Shown piece by piece: positions 35,376-44,140 of a DNA stretch of 64,000 bases. Positions within the stretch are counted from its first letter, which is position 1. Every line of letters begins with the position of its first letter. Origin of the DNA: Aldehydirespirator sp963667505. Its GTDB lineage: Bacteria; Actinomycetota; Acidimicrobiia; Acidimicrobiales; Aldehydirespiratoraceae. The position numbers and the translations under genes are program-made. The DNA is taken from the NCBI GenBank assembly GCA_963667505.2, contig OY763490.2, positions 2,976,001 to 3,040,000 on the forward strand, in the 5' to 3' direction. The notes beneath the pieces were generated by a model. The model was given only the letters and a program-made list of their open reading frames with translations, had not been told where the DNA came from and ran no database searches.

Positions 35376-36464
35376 CTAACCGGTGACGGAGGGTTGGGGC
35401 TGTGACCGGCTCGCGGAAATGCTGCGCCAATGATGGCACCGGACCGTGTGGACCCCGGTGACCTGATCGACCGGTTCCCGGGCCGGCTCGGTCGCGGCGC
35501 ACTCGTCGTCGGCGTACGGGCAGCGGGTGCGGTAGCGGCAGCCCGACGGCGGGTCGAGGAGGCTGGGCAGCTCGCCGAGCACGAGACGGCGGGCGGTCTG
35601 GAGCCGCGCCGCGCTGTCGGCGTCCGCACGGGGCACCGCGGAGATCAGGCCGTGGGTGTACGGGTGGCGGGGCGCTGAGAACACCCGGCCGGCGGGGCCG
35701 GTCTCGACGATCTGGCCCAAGTACATCACCGCCACCCGGTCGCTGAGGTGGCGCACCACCGAAAGGTCGTGGGCGATGAACAGGATGGCGACGCTCAGCT
35801 TGTCGCGCAGATCGTCGAGGACGTTGATGATCTGGGCCTGGATCGACACGTCCAACGCCGACACCGGCTCGTCGCACACCAGCACCGCCGGGTCGGTGAC
35901 GATGGCCCGAGCGATGCCCACCCGCTGCTGCTGCCCGCCACTCAGCTCGCTGGGGAACCGGTCGGCCACCGAGGCAGGCAGCCCCACCAGCTCCATGGCG
36001 TCGGCCACGGCGAGGGCGCGGTCAGCCCGGTCGCCGATGCCGTGCACCCTCAGCGGCTCGCCGATGAGAGTGGACACGCTCATTCGAGGGTCGAGCGAGC
36101 CTCGGGGGTCCTGGAACACCATCTGTATGCGGTGCCGGCGCCGGCGCAGCTCTCGGCGCGACAGGCCGGCCAGGTCGGTGCCCTCGAGATGCACCGAGCC
36201 CCGCGTCATCGGCACCAGCTGCATCACGGCCCGGGCCAGAGTGGACTTGCCGCAGCCGCTCTCGCCCACCAGGCCCACGGTCTCGCCCTCGTTCAGATGC
36301 AGCGACACCCCGTCCACGGCAGTGATGCGGCCCGCGTCCGTGTCGAAGTTCACCACAATGTCGCTCGCTTCAAGCACACGCGCCCCGTTCGATGCGGGCG
36401 GCCCGGCGCCAGCCGGTTCGGCCATGATCGCGGTCACCGCACCGTCGGCCGCGCTCTCGCTCAT
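35376..36464 (-). CDS. dppF: Oligopeptide/dipeptide-type ABC transporter ATP-binding protein, DppF-like
   Basis: 362 residues. Walker A GESGCGKST, signature LSGGQQQRVGIARAI, Walker B VLVCDEPVSALD, and the C-terminal Cys-containing oligopeptide domain (CRYRTRCPYADDEC) that often binds an iron-sulfur cluster in DppD/DppF proteins. About 30 extra residues precede the fold. Its ATG overlaps the stop of the preceding dppD-like gene. It forms the ATPase pair of the five-gene importer. Confidence 0.92.
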   Translation of the reverse strand: MSESAADGAVTAIMAEPAGAGPPASNGARVLEASDIVVNFDTDAGRITAVDGVSLHLNEGETVGLVGESGCGKSTLARAVMQLVPMTRGSVHLEGTDLAGLSRRELRRRRHRIQMVFQDPRGSLDPRMSVSTLIGEPLRVHGIGDRADRALAVADAMELVGLPASVADRFPSELSGGQQQRVGIARAIVTDPAVLVCDEPVSALDVSIQAQIINVLDDLRDKLSVAILFIAHDLSVVRHLSDRVAVMYLGQIVETGPAGRVFSAPRHPYTHGLISAVPRADADSAARLQTARRLVLGELPSLLDPPSGCRYRTRCPYADDECAATEPAREPVDQVTGVHTVRCHHWRSISASRSQPQPSVTG

Positions 36465-37486
36465 GGCGACACCTTCCAGGGACGGCCCGGATCGGTGACT
36501 CGCCCGGCCCGCTCAGCCGCCAGCCAGCAGGCGCTGGTGTGATGAGGGCCGACCGCGACCTCGGGCGGCACCTCGGCGCGGCAACGGTCGAAGGCATGGT
36601 CACACCGAGGCGCGAAAGCGCACGAAGACCCGCCCCCTCCGGTGATGGGCGGCTGGCCGGGAATGGGGTGCAGCCGTCCGGTGTGGGTGTCCTCGAAGCG
36701 GGGAACCAGCCTCAGCAGGCCTTCGGTGTAGGGATGGTTGGCCCGGTCGAACAGATGGGCCATCGAAGCCTTCTCCACCAGCTTGCCCGCGTACATCACC
36801 TGCACATCGTCGCAGGTGGCGGCGACCACGCCGAAGTCATGGGTGATGAGCATCAGCGCCATCTTCTCGGAGCGGCGCAGCTCGTCGAGCAGCATCAGGA
36901 TCTCGGCCTGGACAGTCACATCGAGGGCGGTGGTGGGCTCGTCCGCGATGAGCAGCCGGGGCCGGCAGGCGATGGCCAGCGAGATCATCACCCTCTGGCG
37001 CATGCCCCCGCTGAAGCTGGAGGGCAGCTCCGTGGCCCGCTGCTCGGGGTCGGCGATGCCGACGCGCCCCAGGAGCTCCACCGCCTCGGAGGCGGCCTCG
37101 GAGCGTCCCATGCCGCGGTGAAGGCGAAGGGACTCGGCGATCTGCTCGCCCACCGCCATCAGGGGGTTGAGGGAGGTGAGGGGATCCTGGAAGATCATGC
37201 CGATCTGGCCGCCGCGCACCCGGCGCAGCCTGCGCTCGTCGACGCGCAGCAGGTCATGGCCGTCGAAACGAACCGATCCCGACACCTCCACATCGTCGGT
37301 GATGGCGAAGAGGCGCAGCAGCGCTCGAGCGGTGACGCTCTTGCCGCTGCCGCTCTCGCCGACCACGCCGAGCGAGGAGCCCGCGGACATCGTGAAGCTG
37401 ACGCCGTCCACGGCGTGCACCGGACCCGACGCGGTACGAAAGGTCACATGGAGGTCCTCCACCTCAAGCATCGGCAAACTGCTCAC
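36461..37486 (-). CDS. dppD: Oligopeptide/dipeptide-type ABC transporter ATP-binding protein, DppD-like
   Basis: 341 residues. Walker A GESGSGKSV, signature SFSGGMRQRVMI, Walker B LLIADEPTTALD, switch His in LITHDFGVV, and the C-terminal Cys block CAFAPRCDHAFDRC. I choose the GTG at 37486 because it is the exact equivalent of the stop/start junction repeated upstream and leads straight into LEVEDLHVTF; an ATG at 37471 is the alternative. A 35-bp triplicate separates it from the dppC stop. Confidence 0.9.
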   Translation of the reverse strand: MSSLPMLEVEDLHVTFRTASGPVHAVDGVSFTMSAGSSLGVVGESGSGKSVTARALLRLFAITDDVEVSGSVRFDGHDLLRVDERRLRRVRGGQIGMIFQDPLTSLNPLMAVGEQIAESLRLHRGMGRSEAASEAVELLGRVGIADPEQRATELPSSFSGGMRQRVMISLAIACRPRLLIADEPTTALDVTVQAEILMLLDELRRSEKMALMLITHDFGVVAATCDDVQVMYAGKLVEKASMAHLFDRANHPYTEGLLRLVPRFEDTHTGRLHPIPGQPPITGGGGSSCAFAPRCDHAFDRCRAEVPPEVAVGPHHTSACWLAAERAGRVTDPGRPWKVSP

Positions 37487-37590
37487 GCCGCCGCCCCAAC
37501 ACCAGCCGGACGCGCCCTCACGCCGCCGCCCCAACGCCAACCGGACGCGCCCTCACGCCGCCGCCCCAACGTCAACCGGACGCGCCCTCA
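37482..37590. repeat. 35-bp triplicate at the dppC/dppD junction
   Basis: Three 35-base units plus the start of a fourth. Every unit contains the minus-strand string GGGGCGGCGGCGTGAG. In the leftmost copy the GTG starts dppD, and in the rightmost the TGA ends dppC. Stop and start are exactly 105 bases (3 x 35) apart, so the ancestral junction was a GTGA overlap that was pried apart by duplication. Confidence 0.92.
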
Positions 37591-38487
37591 CGCCGCCGCC
37601 CCCGAGCGGGCCTCCCAATAGCGGCCCAGCAGGTTGAGCACCAGCACCGAGATTCCGAGCAGCACGCCGGGCAGGATCGTGAGCCACCAGGCCACCGCCA
37701 GCAGGGGTCGGCCCTCCGAGATCAGAAGCCCCCAGGTGGTGTCAGGGGGCTGTACGCCCACCCCCAGGAAGCTGAGCCCGGCCTCGGAGAGCATCACATG
37801 GCCGATCTCCACCACACACAGCACCAGAATGCGGGGGGCGACGTTGGGCAGCAAGTGACGGCCCAGAATCGTCGAGGTGGAGCAGCCGGTAGCGATCGAA
37901 GCCTCGATGAAGGTCTCCTCGCGCAGCCGGAGGGCCTCGGCTCGCACCACCCGGGCGAAGATTGGCCACACCAGGCACGGCAGCACCACGAGCAGGATCC
38001 CCACGCTGGGCCCGAGCAGGCTCAGCAGCAGGATGGCGACCAGGAACATCGGCATCGCCGTCTGGGCTTCGCCCAAGCGCATCAGCAGCCGGTCGGTGCG
38101 ACCGCCGAAGTAGCCGCCGAGCAGCCCGAACAGCACGCCTATGGCCGCGCCGATCAGCGTGGCCGTGACCGCGATGAACAGCGTGAGCCGGGTGCCGACC
38201 ACCATCCGGGAGAACAGGTCCCGGCCCAGGCTGTCGGTTCCGAGCAGGTGCAGGCCCTCCGGCGAGGACTCCCCCGGTCCCAGCAGCCGGGACCGCAGGT
38301 TCTGAGCCTCATGGTCGTGCGGGGCGAACACGTCGGGCACGATCGAGGCGGCCACCAGCAGCAGCAGGAACAGCACCAGCAGGATCCAGCCCCGGCTGCC
38401 CAACATCTCGATGAGACGGCCCCAGACGCGGTGCTGTGAGGTGCGCCCCGGGTCCTCGCCCGAGCGCTTGGCGACCACGATGCTCAT
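37588..38487 (-). CDS. dppC: Oligopeptide/dipeptide-type ABC transporter permease, DppC-like
   Basis: 299 residues. About six membrane segments after a basic N-terminus. The conserved HLLGTDSLGRDLFSRMVVGT opening and the EAA-type loop EASIATGCSTSTILGRHLLP place it in the DppC/OppC branch. The end is ARSGAAA, encoded in the 35-bp repeat. Its ATG overlaps the dppB stop (TGATG). Confidence 0.92.
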   Translation of the reverse strand: MSIVVAKRSGEDPGRTSQHRVWGRLIEMLGSRGWILLVLFLLLLVAASIVPDVFAPHDHEAQNLRSRLLGPGESSPEGLHLLGTDSLGRDLFSRMVVGTRLTLFIAVTATLIGAAIGVLFGLLGGYFGGRTDRLLMRLGEAQTAMPMFLVAILLLSLLGPSVGILLVVLPCLVWPIFARVVRAEALRLREETFIEASIATGCSTSTILGRHLLPNVAPRILVLCVVEIGHVMLSEAGLSFLGVGVQPPDTTWGLLISEGRPLLAVAWWLTILPGVLLGISVLVLNLLGRYWEARSGAAA

Positions 38488-39521
38488 CAGCTGGCCGTGA
38501 TCCTTCGGTCGATTAGCTGGTAGCCGAGGTCGATGAGGAGGTTGCTGAAGATCACGAAGGCGCCCGCGATGATGACCGCGGCCTGAAGGACGAAGAAGTC
38601 CTGGCGGTGGGCGGCGTCGATGGTCAGCAGGCCCACTCCTGGCCAGGCGAAGACGTACTCGATGGCGAACACCGCGCCGCCCCACATCCGCACGTACTCC
38701 CAGCCGACGATGGTGGCCGTGGTGACCCCGGTGTTGCGCACCACGTGGCGGCGCAGAATGTTCCACTCGGTGAGACCCTTGCTGCGGGCCACGGTGACGT
38801 ACGGCTTGGACATCTCCTCGAACGTGGCCGAGCGCACAAGCTGGTAGATGCGCCCGCCGTGCACGATGCCCAGAGTGAGCGCGGGCATCACGATGCTGAC
38901 CGTCTCGAAGCGCCCCGAGGTGGGCAGCCAGCCGAGCTGCACGCCCAACAGCAGGATCAGCAGCAGCCCCAGCCAGAAGTTCGGCACCGACAGCGCCGCC
39001 ACCGACAGCAGGTTCGAGGTCTTGTCGAACGGCTTGCGGGCCCGCGCCCCGGCCACGATCCCCGGAATCACCCCGAGCACTGCGGCCGCGCCCAGGCCGA
39101 CGACGGTGAGGTAGATCGTGGAGGGAAGCGCCTCGGTGACCGCGTCGATGGCGGGCCGCTGCTGCCAGGTGGACTCCCCGAAGTCGAGGCGGGCCAACCC
39201 GACGAGGTACTCCCAGTAGCGCTCGGTGACCGGGCGGTCCAGCCCGAACTGGCGGTGGATCTCGGCTATGTGCTCATCGGTGGCGTCGACCGGGGCGAAC
39301 ACCAGCGCCGGGTTGCCGACGACGTGGGCCAAGAGGAAGATCACCGTCACCACGAGCAGCAGCACGACGACGCCGTCGCGCAGCCGTCTCAGCAGCAGGC
39401 CGCGCAGCGACCCTCCGGCGGCGAGGCGGTCGGCCCCGGGCTGCAGGTCGCGCAGCCACCGCAGCAGCCGGCCGCGCCGCGACGGCTGCGACGGCGCCGG
39501 TGTCGCCGTCGTCGTCTGCAT
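38487..39521 (-). CDS. dppB: Oligopeptide/dipeptide-type ABC transporter permease, DppB-like
   Basis: 344 residues. After an unusually long Arg-rich N-terminus of about 45 residues come six membrane segments. GLDRPVTERYWEYLVGLARL and the loop TVARSKGLTEWNILRRHVVR are typical of DppB. It is coupled to dppC by overlap and is preceded by a 113-base gap from dppA that holds a strong hairpin. Confidence 0.92.
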   Translation of the reverse strand: MQTTTATPAPSQPSRRGRLLRWLRDLQPGADRLAAGGSLRGLLLRRLRDGVVVLLLVVTVIFLLAHVVGNPALVFAPVDATDEHIAEIHRQFGLDRPVTERYWEYLVGLARLDFGESTWQQRPAIDAVTEALPSTIYLTVVGLGAAAVLGVIPGIVAGARARKPFDKTSNLLSVAALSVPNFWLGLLLILLLGVQLGWLPTSGRFETVSIVMPALTLGIVHGGRIYQLVRSATFEEMSKPYVTVARSKGLTEWNILRRHVVRNTGVTTATIVGWEYVRMWGGAVFAIEYVFAWPGVGLLTIDAAHRQDFFVLQAAVIIAGAFVIFSNLLIDLGYQLIDRRITAS

Positions 39522-39564
39522 TCCTACCGATACCTATGGACTACCCATGGACGCCCAGCCCTGC

Positions 39565-39602
39565 CGGGCCCGGCTCGGCCAAGAACCGCCGAGCCGGGCC
39601 CG
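39565..39602. promoter_or_regulatory. Strong intercistronic stem-loop between dppA and dppB
   Basis: A 14-bp perfect stem (CGGGCCCGGCTCGG with CCGAGCCGGGCCCG) closes a 10-base loop. It lies 33 bases after the dppA stop. Such hairpins let the binding protein be made in excess over the permease, by partial termination or by protecting the upstream message. Confidence 0.75.
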
Positions 39603-39634
39603 CCAGTCGACAGCAAGCTGTCCAGCCTGATGCC

Positions 39635-41497
39635 CTAGTTGAGGCTCATCTCCGACACGAAGTACTCGTCGTCGAGCCGGGGCTCCCAGACGAGACGCTC
39701 CGTCGCGCCGTAGATCAGGTCCTGCTGCAGCAGGTAGATGGCATGGGGGTTCTCGTGCAGCCGAGCCCAGGCCTGCTGATAGAGGCTGGCGCGCCGATCC
39801 TGGTCGGTCGTCGAACCGGCCTGCTCGAAGAGGTCGGTGACCAACTGGTCGCACAGCTTGGAGGACGAGCCGCCGCACACCAGGAAGTTGCGGGTGCGGG
39901 CCCCGTCGAACCACTCGTTGGAGTTCCAGCCGTAGCGGGCGTCATAGGCGCCCGGCTGGTCGCCCTTTATGCGGCTGCCGGCGCGGAAGCGGGTCCACTC
40001 AGCTAGCCGCACCTCGGTGTCGAAGCCGACAGCGTTCAGCATCGTCGCCACCGCCTGGGTCGTCTCCACGCCACGCAGGTACCGGCCGATCGGCGCGTAG
40101 ATCTCGAGCGGCAGGCGGTTGTCCTCTTCGTGGCCGTTGTCCTCCAACACCCAGCCGAACTCTTCCATGATCGCCGTGGCAGCGGCGGGGTCGTAGGGGA
40201 ACGGGCCGATGTCGGGGTTGTAGCCGAGCATCCCCGGCGACAGGTGCTGGGCGTCGTTGGGCTTGGCGTAGCCCTCATAGAGCGTCTCCGCGATCAGCTC
40301 CTTGTCCACGGCCAGGTTCATGGCGACCCGGATCTGTTCCGGGGCCAGATCCGGACGGAGGGCGTTGAGCGCGATGTAGCTGTACTCGGTGGCGGGCACG
40401 CTGAGCGCCTGGGGCACCAGCGGAACCTGCTCGGGCAGGATGTCCAGCACCAGGTCGACCTCGCCAGCCTGCAGGGCGGCCAGCGACGTCTGCTTGTCGG
40501 GGATGAACCGCACCGTGAAGGCGTCGATCGACGGCGCCTCGCCCCAGTAGTCCGCGTTCCGAACTGCGGTGATCTGCTGGCCGCGCTCCCAGGACTCGAA
40601 CACGTAGGGACCGGTCCCCACCGGATTCTCGCCCACCGTCTCGCCCGTGCCGGGCGCGATGACGGGAAGCTGCGCTATCTGCAGTGGCAGGGTGGCGTTG
40701 ACACCGTCGGTGTGGATGTCGAGGGTGTAGGTGTCGACTGCCTCCGCTGAAGTGATGCCGCGTACGTAGGAGTCGCGCTGGGTCGAGTAGTCGGGGTCGA
40801 GCATCCGGTTCAGGCTGTCGGCCACGGCCTGGGCGTCAAGGGCCTGGCCGTCGTGGAAGGACACGCCCTCGCGCACGGAGAAGCGCCAGGTGTCGTCGTC
40901 GACCGCTTCGGGGAAGGCGGTCGCCAGCACCGGCACCAGCTCGGTGGCGATGTTGCGGCCGAGCAGCGACTCGAACAGGTTGGCGGTCACCACCCGCGAA
41001 CTGCGGTCGTTGACAGCCTGCGGGTCGAGGGTGGACGGCTCGGTGGTGACTGCGATGGTGACCCTTCCGGGATCTCCCGCAGGCGCCGGAGCCTCCTCGT
41101 CCATGGCGGCCTCCTCAGCAGCCATGGCAGCCTCCTCAGCAGCCGCGGCGGCCTCCTCGGCCCGTGCCTCAGCCGCAGCAGCCGCCGCTTGCGCGTCCGC
41201 GAGCTGCTGTTCGAGCTCGGCGACGACCTCGGCGTCCATGCCCTCGGCGTCCTCGGCCGCGGCCATCGCCTCAGCCAGGGCCGCGTCAGCCTCAGCCGCA
41301 GCAGCCGCGGCCGCGTCGGCCTCAGCCTGAGCCGCGGCCGCGTCGGCCTCAGCGGCCGCAGCGTCGGCCTGAGCCTGCGCGAGGGCGGCCTCGTCAGCCC
41401 CGTCGTCCGAGTCGTCGCCGCAGCCGGCGGCCACCAGCGAGAGCACGAACAGCGCCGTCAACGGCACCATCAGCCTTCGCCATAGATGTCTAGTCAT
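39635..41497 (-). CDS. dppA: Oligopeptide-type substrate-binding lipoprotein with an N-terminal Ala-rich coiled coil
   Basis: 620 residues. Lipobox LVAAGC with Cys26. Residues about 35-140 are an Ala/Glu/Gln coiled coil (AQADAAAAEADAAAAQAEAD type), absent from usual family-5 binding proteins. The SBP_bac_5 domain starts near 145 (IAVTTEPSTLDPQ) and contains ATAFPEAVDDDTWRFSVREG and NPVGTGPYVFESW. The coil may hold the binding domain away from the membrane or oligomerise it. First gene of the transporter, 33 bases after the GlcG/HbpS gene. Confidence 0.92.
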   Translation of the reverse strand: MTRHLWRRLMVPLTALFVLSLVAAGCGDDSDDGADEAALAQAQADAAAAEADAAAAQAEADAAAAAAAEADAALAEAMAAAEDAEGMDAEVVAELEQQLADAQAAAAAAEARAEEAAAAAEEAAMAAEEAAMDEEAPAPAGDPGRVTIAVTTEPSTLDPQAVNDRSSRVVTANLFESLLGRNIATELVPVLATAFPEAVDDDTWRFSVREGVSFHDGQALDAQAVADSLNRMLDPDYSTQRDSYVRGITSAEAVDTYTLDIHTDGVNATLPLQIAQLPVIAPGTGETVGENPVGTGPYVFESWERGQQITAVRNADYWGEAPSIDAFTVRFIPDKQTSLAALQAGEVDLVLDILPEQVPLVPQALSVPATEYSYIALNALRPDLAPEQIRVAMNLAVDKELIAETLYEGYAKPNDAQHLSPGMLGYNPDIGPFPYDPAAATAIMEEFGWVLEDNGHEEDNRLPLEIYAPIGRYLRGVETTQAVATMLNAVGFDTEVRLAEWTRFRAGSRIKGDQPGAYDARYGWNSNEWFDGARTRNFLVCGGSSSKLCDQLVTDLFEQAGSTTDQDRRASLYQQAWARLHENPHAIYLLQQDLIYGATERLVWEPRLDDEYFVSEMSLN

Positions 41498-41530
41498 GGT
41501 TTCCTCCTTTGATTCTGAGAACGCTGTTCA

Positions 41531-41965
41531 TCAGAGGTCGGCTCCGTCGGACCCCTCCATCTGGGACCGGTGGAACTGGCTCGCCGCTTCCGCGGCGATC
41601 TCGTGGTCGATCTGCGGGCTTCCGCCGCCGACGCCGATGGCGCCGATGCACACGCCGTCCGAGAACAGCGGCACACCGCCGGGGTTGACGGTCACCCCGC
41701 CGGGAATGATCTCGACGAGGCTGGCCGGGAACATCGGCCGGTCGGCCCACATGGCCACAAGATCCTTGGTGGGCTTGGCGAAGGCGGCCGCCAGACGGGC
41801 CTTGCCCATGGCCATGTAAGGCCCGTGCCATCGCTTGCCCCGCACGACCACCAGCGGGTGGCCCGCGTCGTCGTGCACGGCGACAGTGGCGTTGATCCCC
41901 CGCTCGGCCGCGACGGCCCGCGTCCTGTGCACCAGTTCGAGGGCGCGCTCAATGTCCATCGTCAC
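41531..41965 (-). CDS. GlcG/HbpS-family (haem-binding-like) protein
   Basis: 144 residues. The family block AVHDDAGHPLVVVR and the C-terminal GGVPLFSDGVCIGAIGVGGG with QIDHEIA are present. HbpS binds haem and GlcG is of unknown function in glycolate clusters; relatives are common in catabolic operons. No signal peptide, so cytoplasmic. It sits between the amidohydrolase and the transporter lipoprotein. Confidence 0.85.
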   Translation of the reverse strand: MTMDIERALELVHRTRAVAAERGINATVAVHDDAGHPLVVVRGKRWHGPYMAMGKARLAAAFAKPTKDLVAMWADRPMFPASLVEIIPGGVTVNPGGVPLFSDGVCIGAIGVGGGSPQIDHEIAAEAASQFHRSQMEGSDGADL

Positions 41966-42074
41966 CGCCGGGCCTGTCCGTGATGCATCTTCGCGCGCCC
42001 GTCGGCGGTCGGCCCATTCGCGGCGGACTGGACAGGCGGGGCTCCGGAGCCCGTCCGCATCGGTTCCACTCGCA

Positions 42075-43313
42075 TCATGTCGACCCGTTGCTGCTCGACC
42101 CGTCCTCGTCCCACGGGACCGACAGCAGGCGCAGATAGCGGGCCGCGTTGTCGGCCATCAGCTTGCGCAGGGCCTCCTCGCCGATCACCGGGCCCCAAGC
42201 GATGACGTTGTCGGTGCTGTCGGGATAGAGGCACTCGGGATGAGGGAAGTCCGACTCATACATGAGCACGCCGTCGCCGAGGATGTCGATCACCGCCTTG
42301 GTCATCTCCGGGCCCTCGTGCTGCTCGATGGCGCAGAACACCCGGCCCATCTGCACATACTCCAGCGGGGTGTGCTTGAGATCGGCGGGCACGGCGCCCT
42401 TCACGTAGTCGATCTGGCTGGTGAGGCGGATGATCCAGTGCGGAAGCCAGCCGTGGCCGGTCTCCACCGTCGCCACCCGCAGGTTGGGATAGCGGTCGAG
42501 CATTCCCGACACCATCACGTAGGCCATGAGCCGCTGGGCGCCCCACACATGGGCGGCGGTGCGGGCCACAGCCACATTGCCCCAGATGTCGCGGTAGCCG
42601 GGGAAGTAGGGCGCCTCGTAGAAGAAGCTGTGGTGCATGATGGGCAGGTCGGCCTCGTCCATCGCCTGCCATATCGGCTCGAGATCGGGATCGTCGACCG
42701 GGAGCCCCTCGGGCAGCACGGGCCACACTGCCGCCAGCCACTCCTCGTCGGCGTGGCGGCGGATGGTGTCCGCGGCCCACTGGGGATCGGCGCCGGGGGC
42801 CAGCAGCAGCCCCTTGAGCCGGCGCGGGTCGGCCGAGCAGTAGTCGGCCATGTAGCGGTGGTAGGAGCGGTACATGGCCTTGGCCAGGCTCAAGTCCAGA
42901 GCGGAGCTGCCCGGCGCCCACGTGCCCGGGATGATGAAGTTGACGTCCACGCCCTCGACGTCCATGTTGTCCAGCCGGCCCTGAGAGTTGGTGTGCTGGA
43001 TGTTGTCGGCGATGGGCTTGACGGCCAGGTTCTGCACCCGGCCCTCGAGCGCTCCCTTGGCGCCCGCCCCCCGCGTGTCCACCGTTTCGTCGGCCTTGTG
43101 GCCGGCCACCCGGTTGTAAGGGTGGGGATTGACCCGCACCACGCCGTAGGGATGAGTGGGATGGCCCCGGCCCGCGGTGGGCTTGGTGACCCGCACATAC
43201 GGGGTGAGCTCGTCGGCTCTGTCCTTGAGCTCCTGGTCGCCGTACTCGACGAGCACCTCGACCGATGGGGTGACATGGGTGTCGGCATCGATCACCCGGT
43301 AGCCCTGTCTCAT
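42075..43313 (-). CDS. Amidohydrolase 2 family metal-dependent hydrolase/decarboxylase
   Basis: 412 residues from the ATG at 43313, which overlaps the GntR stop. Metal-binding N-terminus YRVIDADTHVTPS, His pair in LPIMHHSFFYEA, TVETGHGWLPHW, and the catalytic Asp in MYESDFPHPECLY. The family includes aromatic acid decarboxylases and ring-product hydrolases, which suits its position beside HpaB- and UbiD-type genes. It is clearly longer than the paralogue at 1601. Confidence 0.88.
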   Translation of the reverse strand: MRQGYRVIDADTHVTPSVEVLVEYGDQELKDRADELTPYVRVTKPTAGRGHPTHPYGVVRVNPHPYNRVAGHKADETVDTRGAGAKGALEGRVQNLAVKPIADNIQHTNSQGRLDNMDVEGVDVNFIIPGTWAPGSSALDLSLAKAMYRSYHRYMADYCSADPRRLKGLLLAPGADPQWAADTIRRHADEEWLAAVWPVLPEGLPVDDPDLEPIWQAMDEADLPIMHHSFFYEAPYFPGYRDIWGNVAVARTAAHVWGAQRLMAYVMVSGMLDRYPNLRVATVETGHGWLPHWIIRLTSQIDYVKGAVPADLKHTPLEYVQMGRVFCAIEQHEGPEMTKAVIDILGDGVLMYESDFPHPECLYPDSTDNVIAWGPVIGEEALRKLMADNAARYLRLLSVPWDEDGSSSNGST

Positions 43314-44140
43314 GGGTTCCTTCCTGTCTTGTCGGTCGGCCCGAACTTGTCGCTCGGCTCGATCTTCGCGGTCTCGTGCATCGTGGCCCTGCGGGCCGCA
43401 GCCTCGTGCCTCGTGGCCCTGTGGGCCGCGGCCTCGTGCAGAACGGTCTCGCGCATTATGTCGAGCAGGCTCTGCTCCACCTGCTCGAGGTGGCAGCGCA
43501 TTCGCTCCGCGGCTGCGGCGGCGTCGCCGCGGGCTATGGCGTCGTGGATCCGCAGGTGCCCCTCGTATCCCGACCCCACCTTGTGACGCTGCTCCGGGGC
43601 GCGGTTGAAGACCCGCCAGAACGCGGGCTTGCGGAAGAACAGGCCCAGGCCTGCCTCGTACAGCTCGGCCAGCACCGCGTTCTGCGACGCCCGCACCACC
43701 GCGCAGTGGAAGCTGCGGTCCGCGGTGTGGTACTGGGCCTCGTCCTGGGTGTCCATGCGGCCCAGACACTCGGCGAGCTCGGCCAGATCGTCGGACGTGC
43801 GGTTGGCCGCGGCCAGCCCGGCGGCGTGGACCTCCAGCAGTTTGCGCACGTCGAAGACCTGCTGTACCGACGAGTCGGAGGCCCGGGCGGCGAGATCGAG
43901 CATCCGGGGGCTGATGTCGCTCGGGTGCTGCACGATCAGCCGGCCCGTCTCGCGTGCCAGAAAGCCCGAGGACACCAGGCCCTGCAGGGCCTCGCGCACT
44001 GTGGTTCGGCCCACGCCGAACACTTCCCGCAGCTCGCGCTCAGACGGCATGGCCGCACCGGGCTCCAGGCGCCCCGACAGCATCTGACGCTTGAGCTGCT
44101 CTTGGAGCTGGTCGGCCAGCGTCTCGCGACTGAGTTTCAT
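43310..44140 (-). CDS. GntR family transcriptional regulator, FadR/FCD type
   Basis: 276 residues. Winged helix at about 8-75 (LSGRLEPGAAMPSERELRE, VGRTTVREALQGLVSSG) and an FCD effector domain to about 230. The C-terminal 45 residues are an extra tail built from a 10-residue repeat (HEAAAHRATR, HEAAARRATM). Translationally coupled to the UbiD-type gene before it and the amidohydrolase after it. The palindrome TTGTCTGACAA at 47252, in front of the first gene of the cluster, is a very good candidate operator for it. Confidence 0.9.
   Translation of the reverse strand: MKLSRETLADQLQEQLKRQMLSGRLEPGAAMPSERELREVFGVGRTTVREALQGLVSSGFLARETGRLIVQHPSDISPRMLDLAARASDSSVQQVFDVRKLLEVHAAGLAAANRTSDDLAELAECLGRMDTQDEAQYHTADRSFHCAVVRASQNAVLAELYEAGLGLFFRKPAFWRVFNRAPEQRHKVGSGYEGHLRIHDAIARGDAAAAAERMRCHLEQVEQSLLDIMRETVLHEAAAHRATRHEAAARRATMHETAKIEPSDKFGPTDKTGRNP
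43376..43435. repeat. 30-bp in-frame duplication in the GntR C-terminal tail
   Basis: Two 30-base units encode HEAAAHRATR-type decapeptides near the end of the regulator, a Lys/Arg/His-rich extension outside the conserved domain. Confidence 0.75.
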
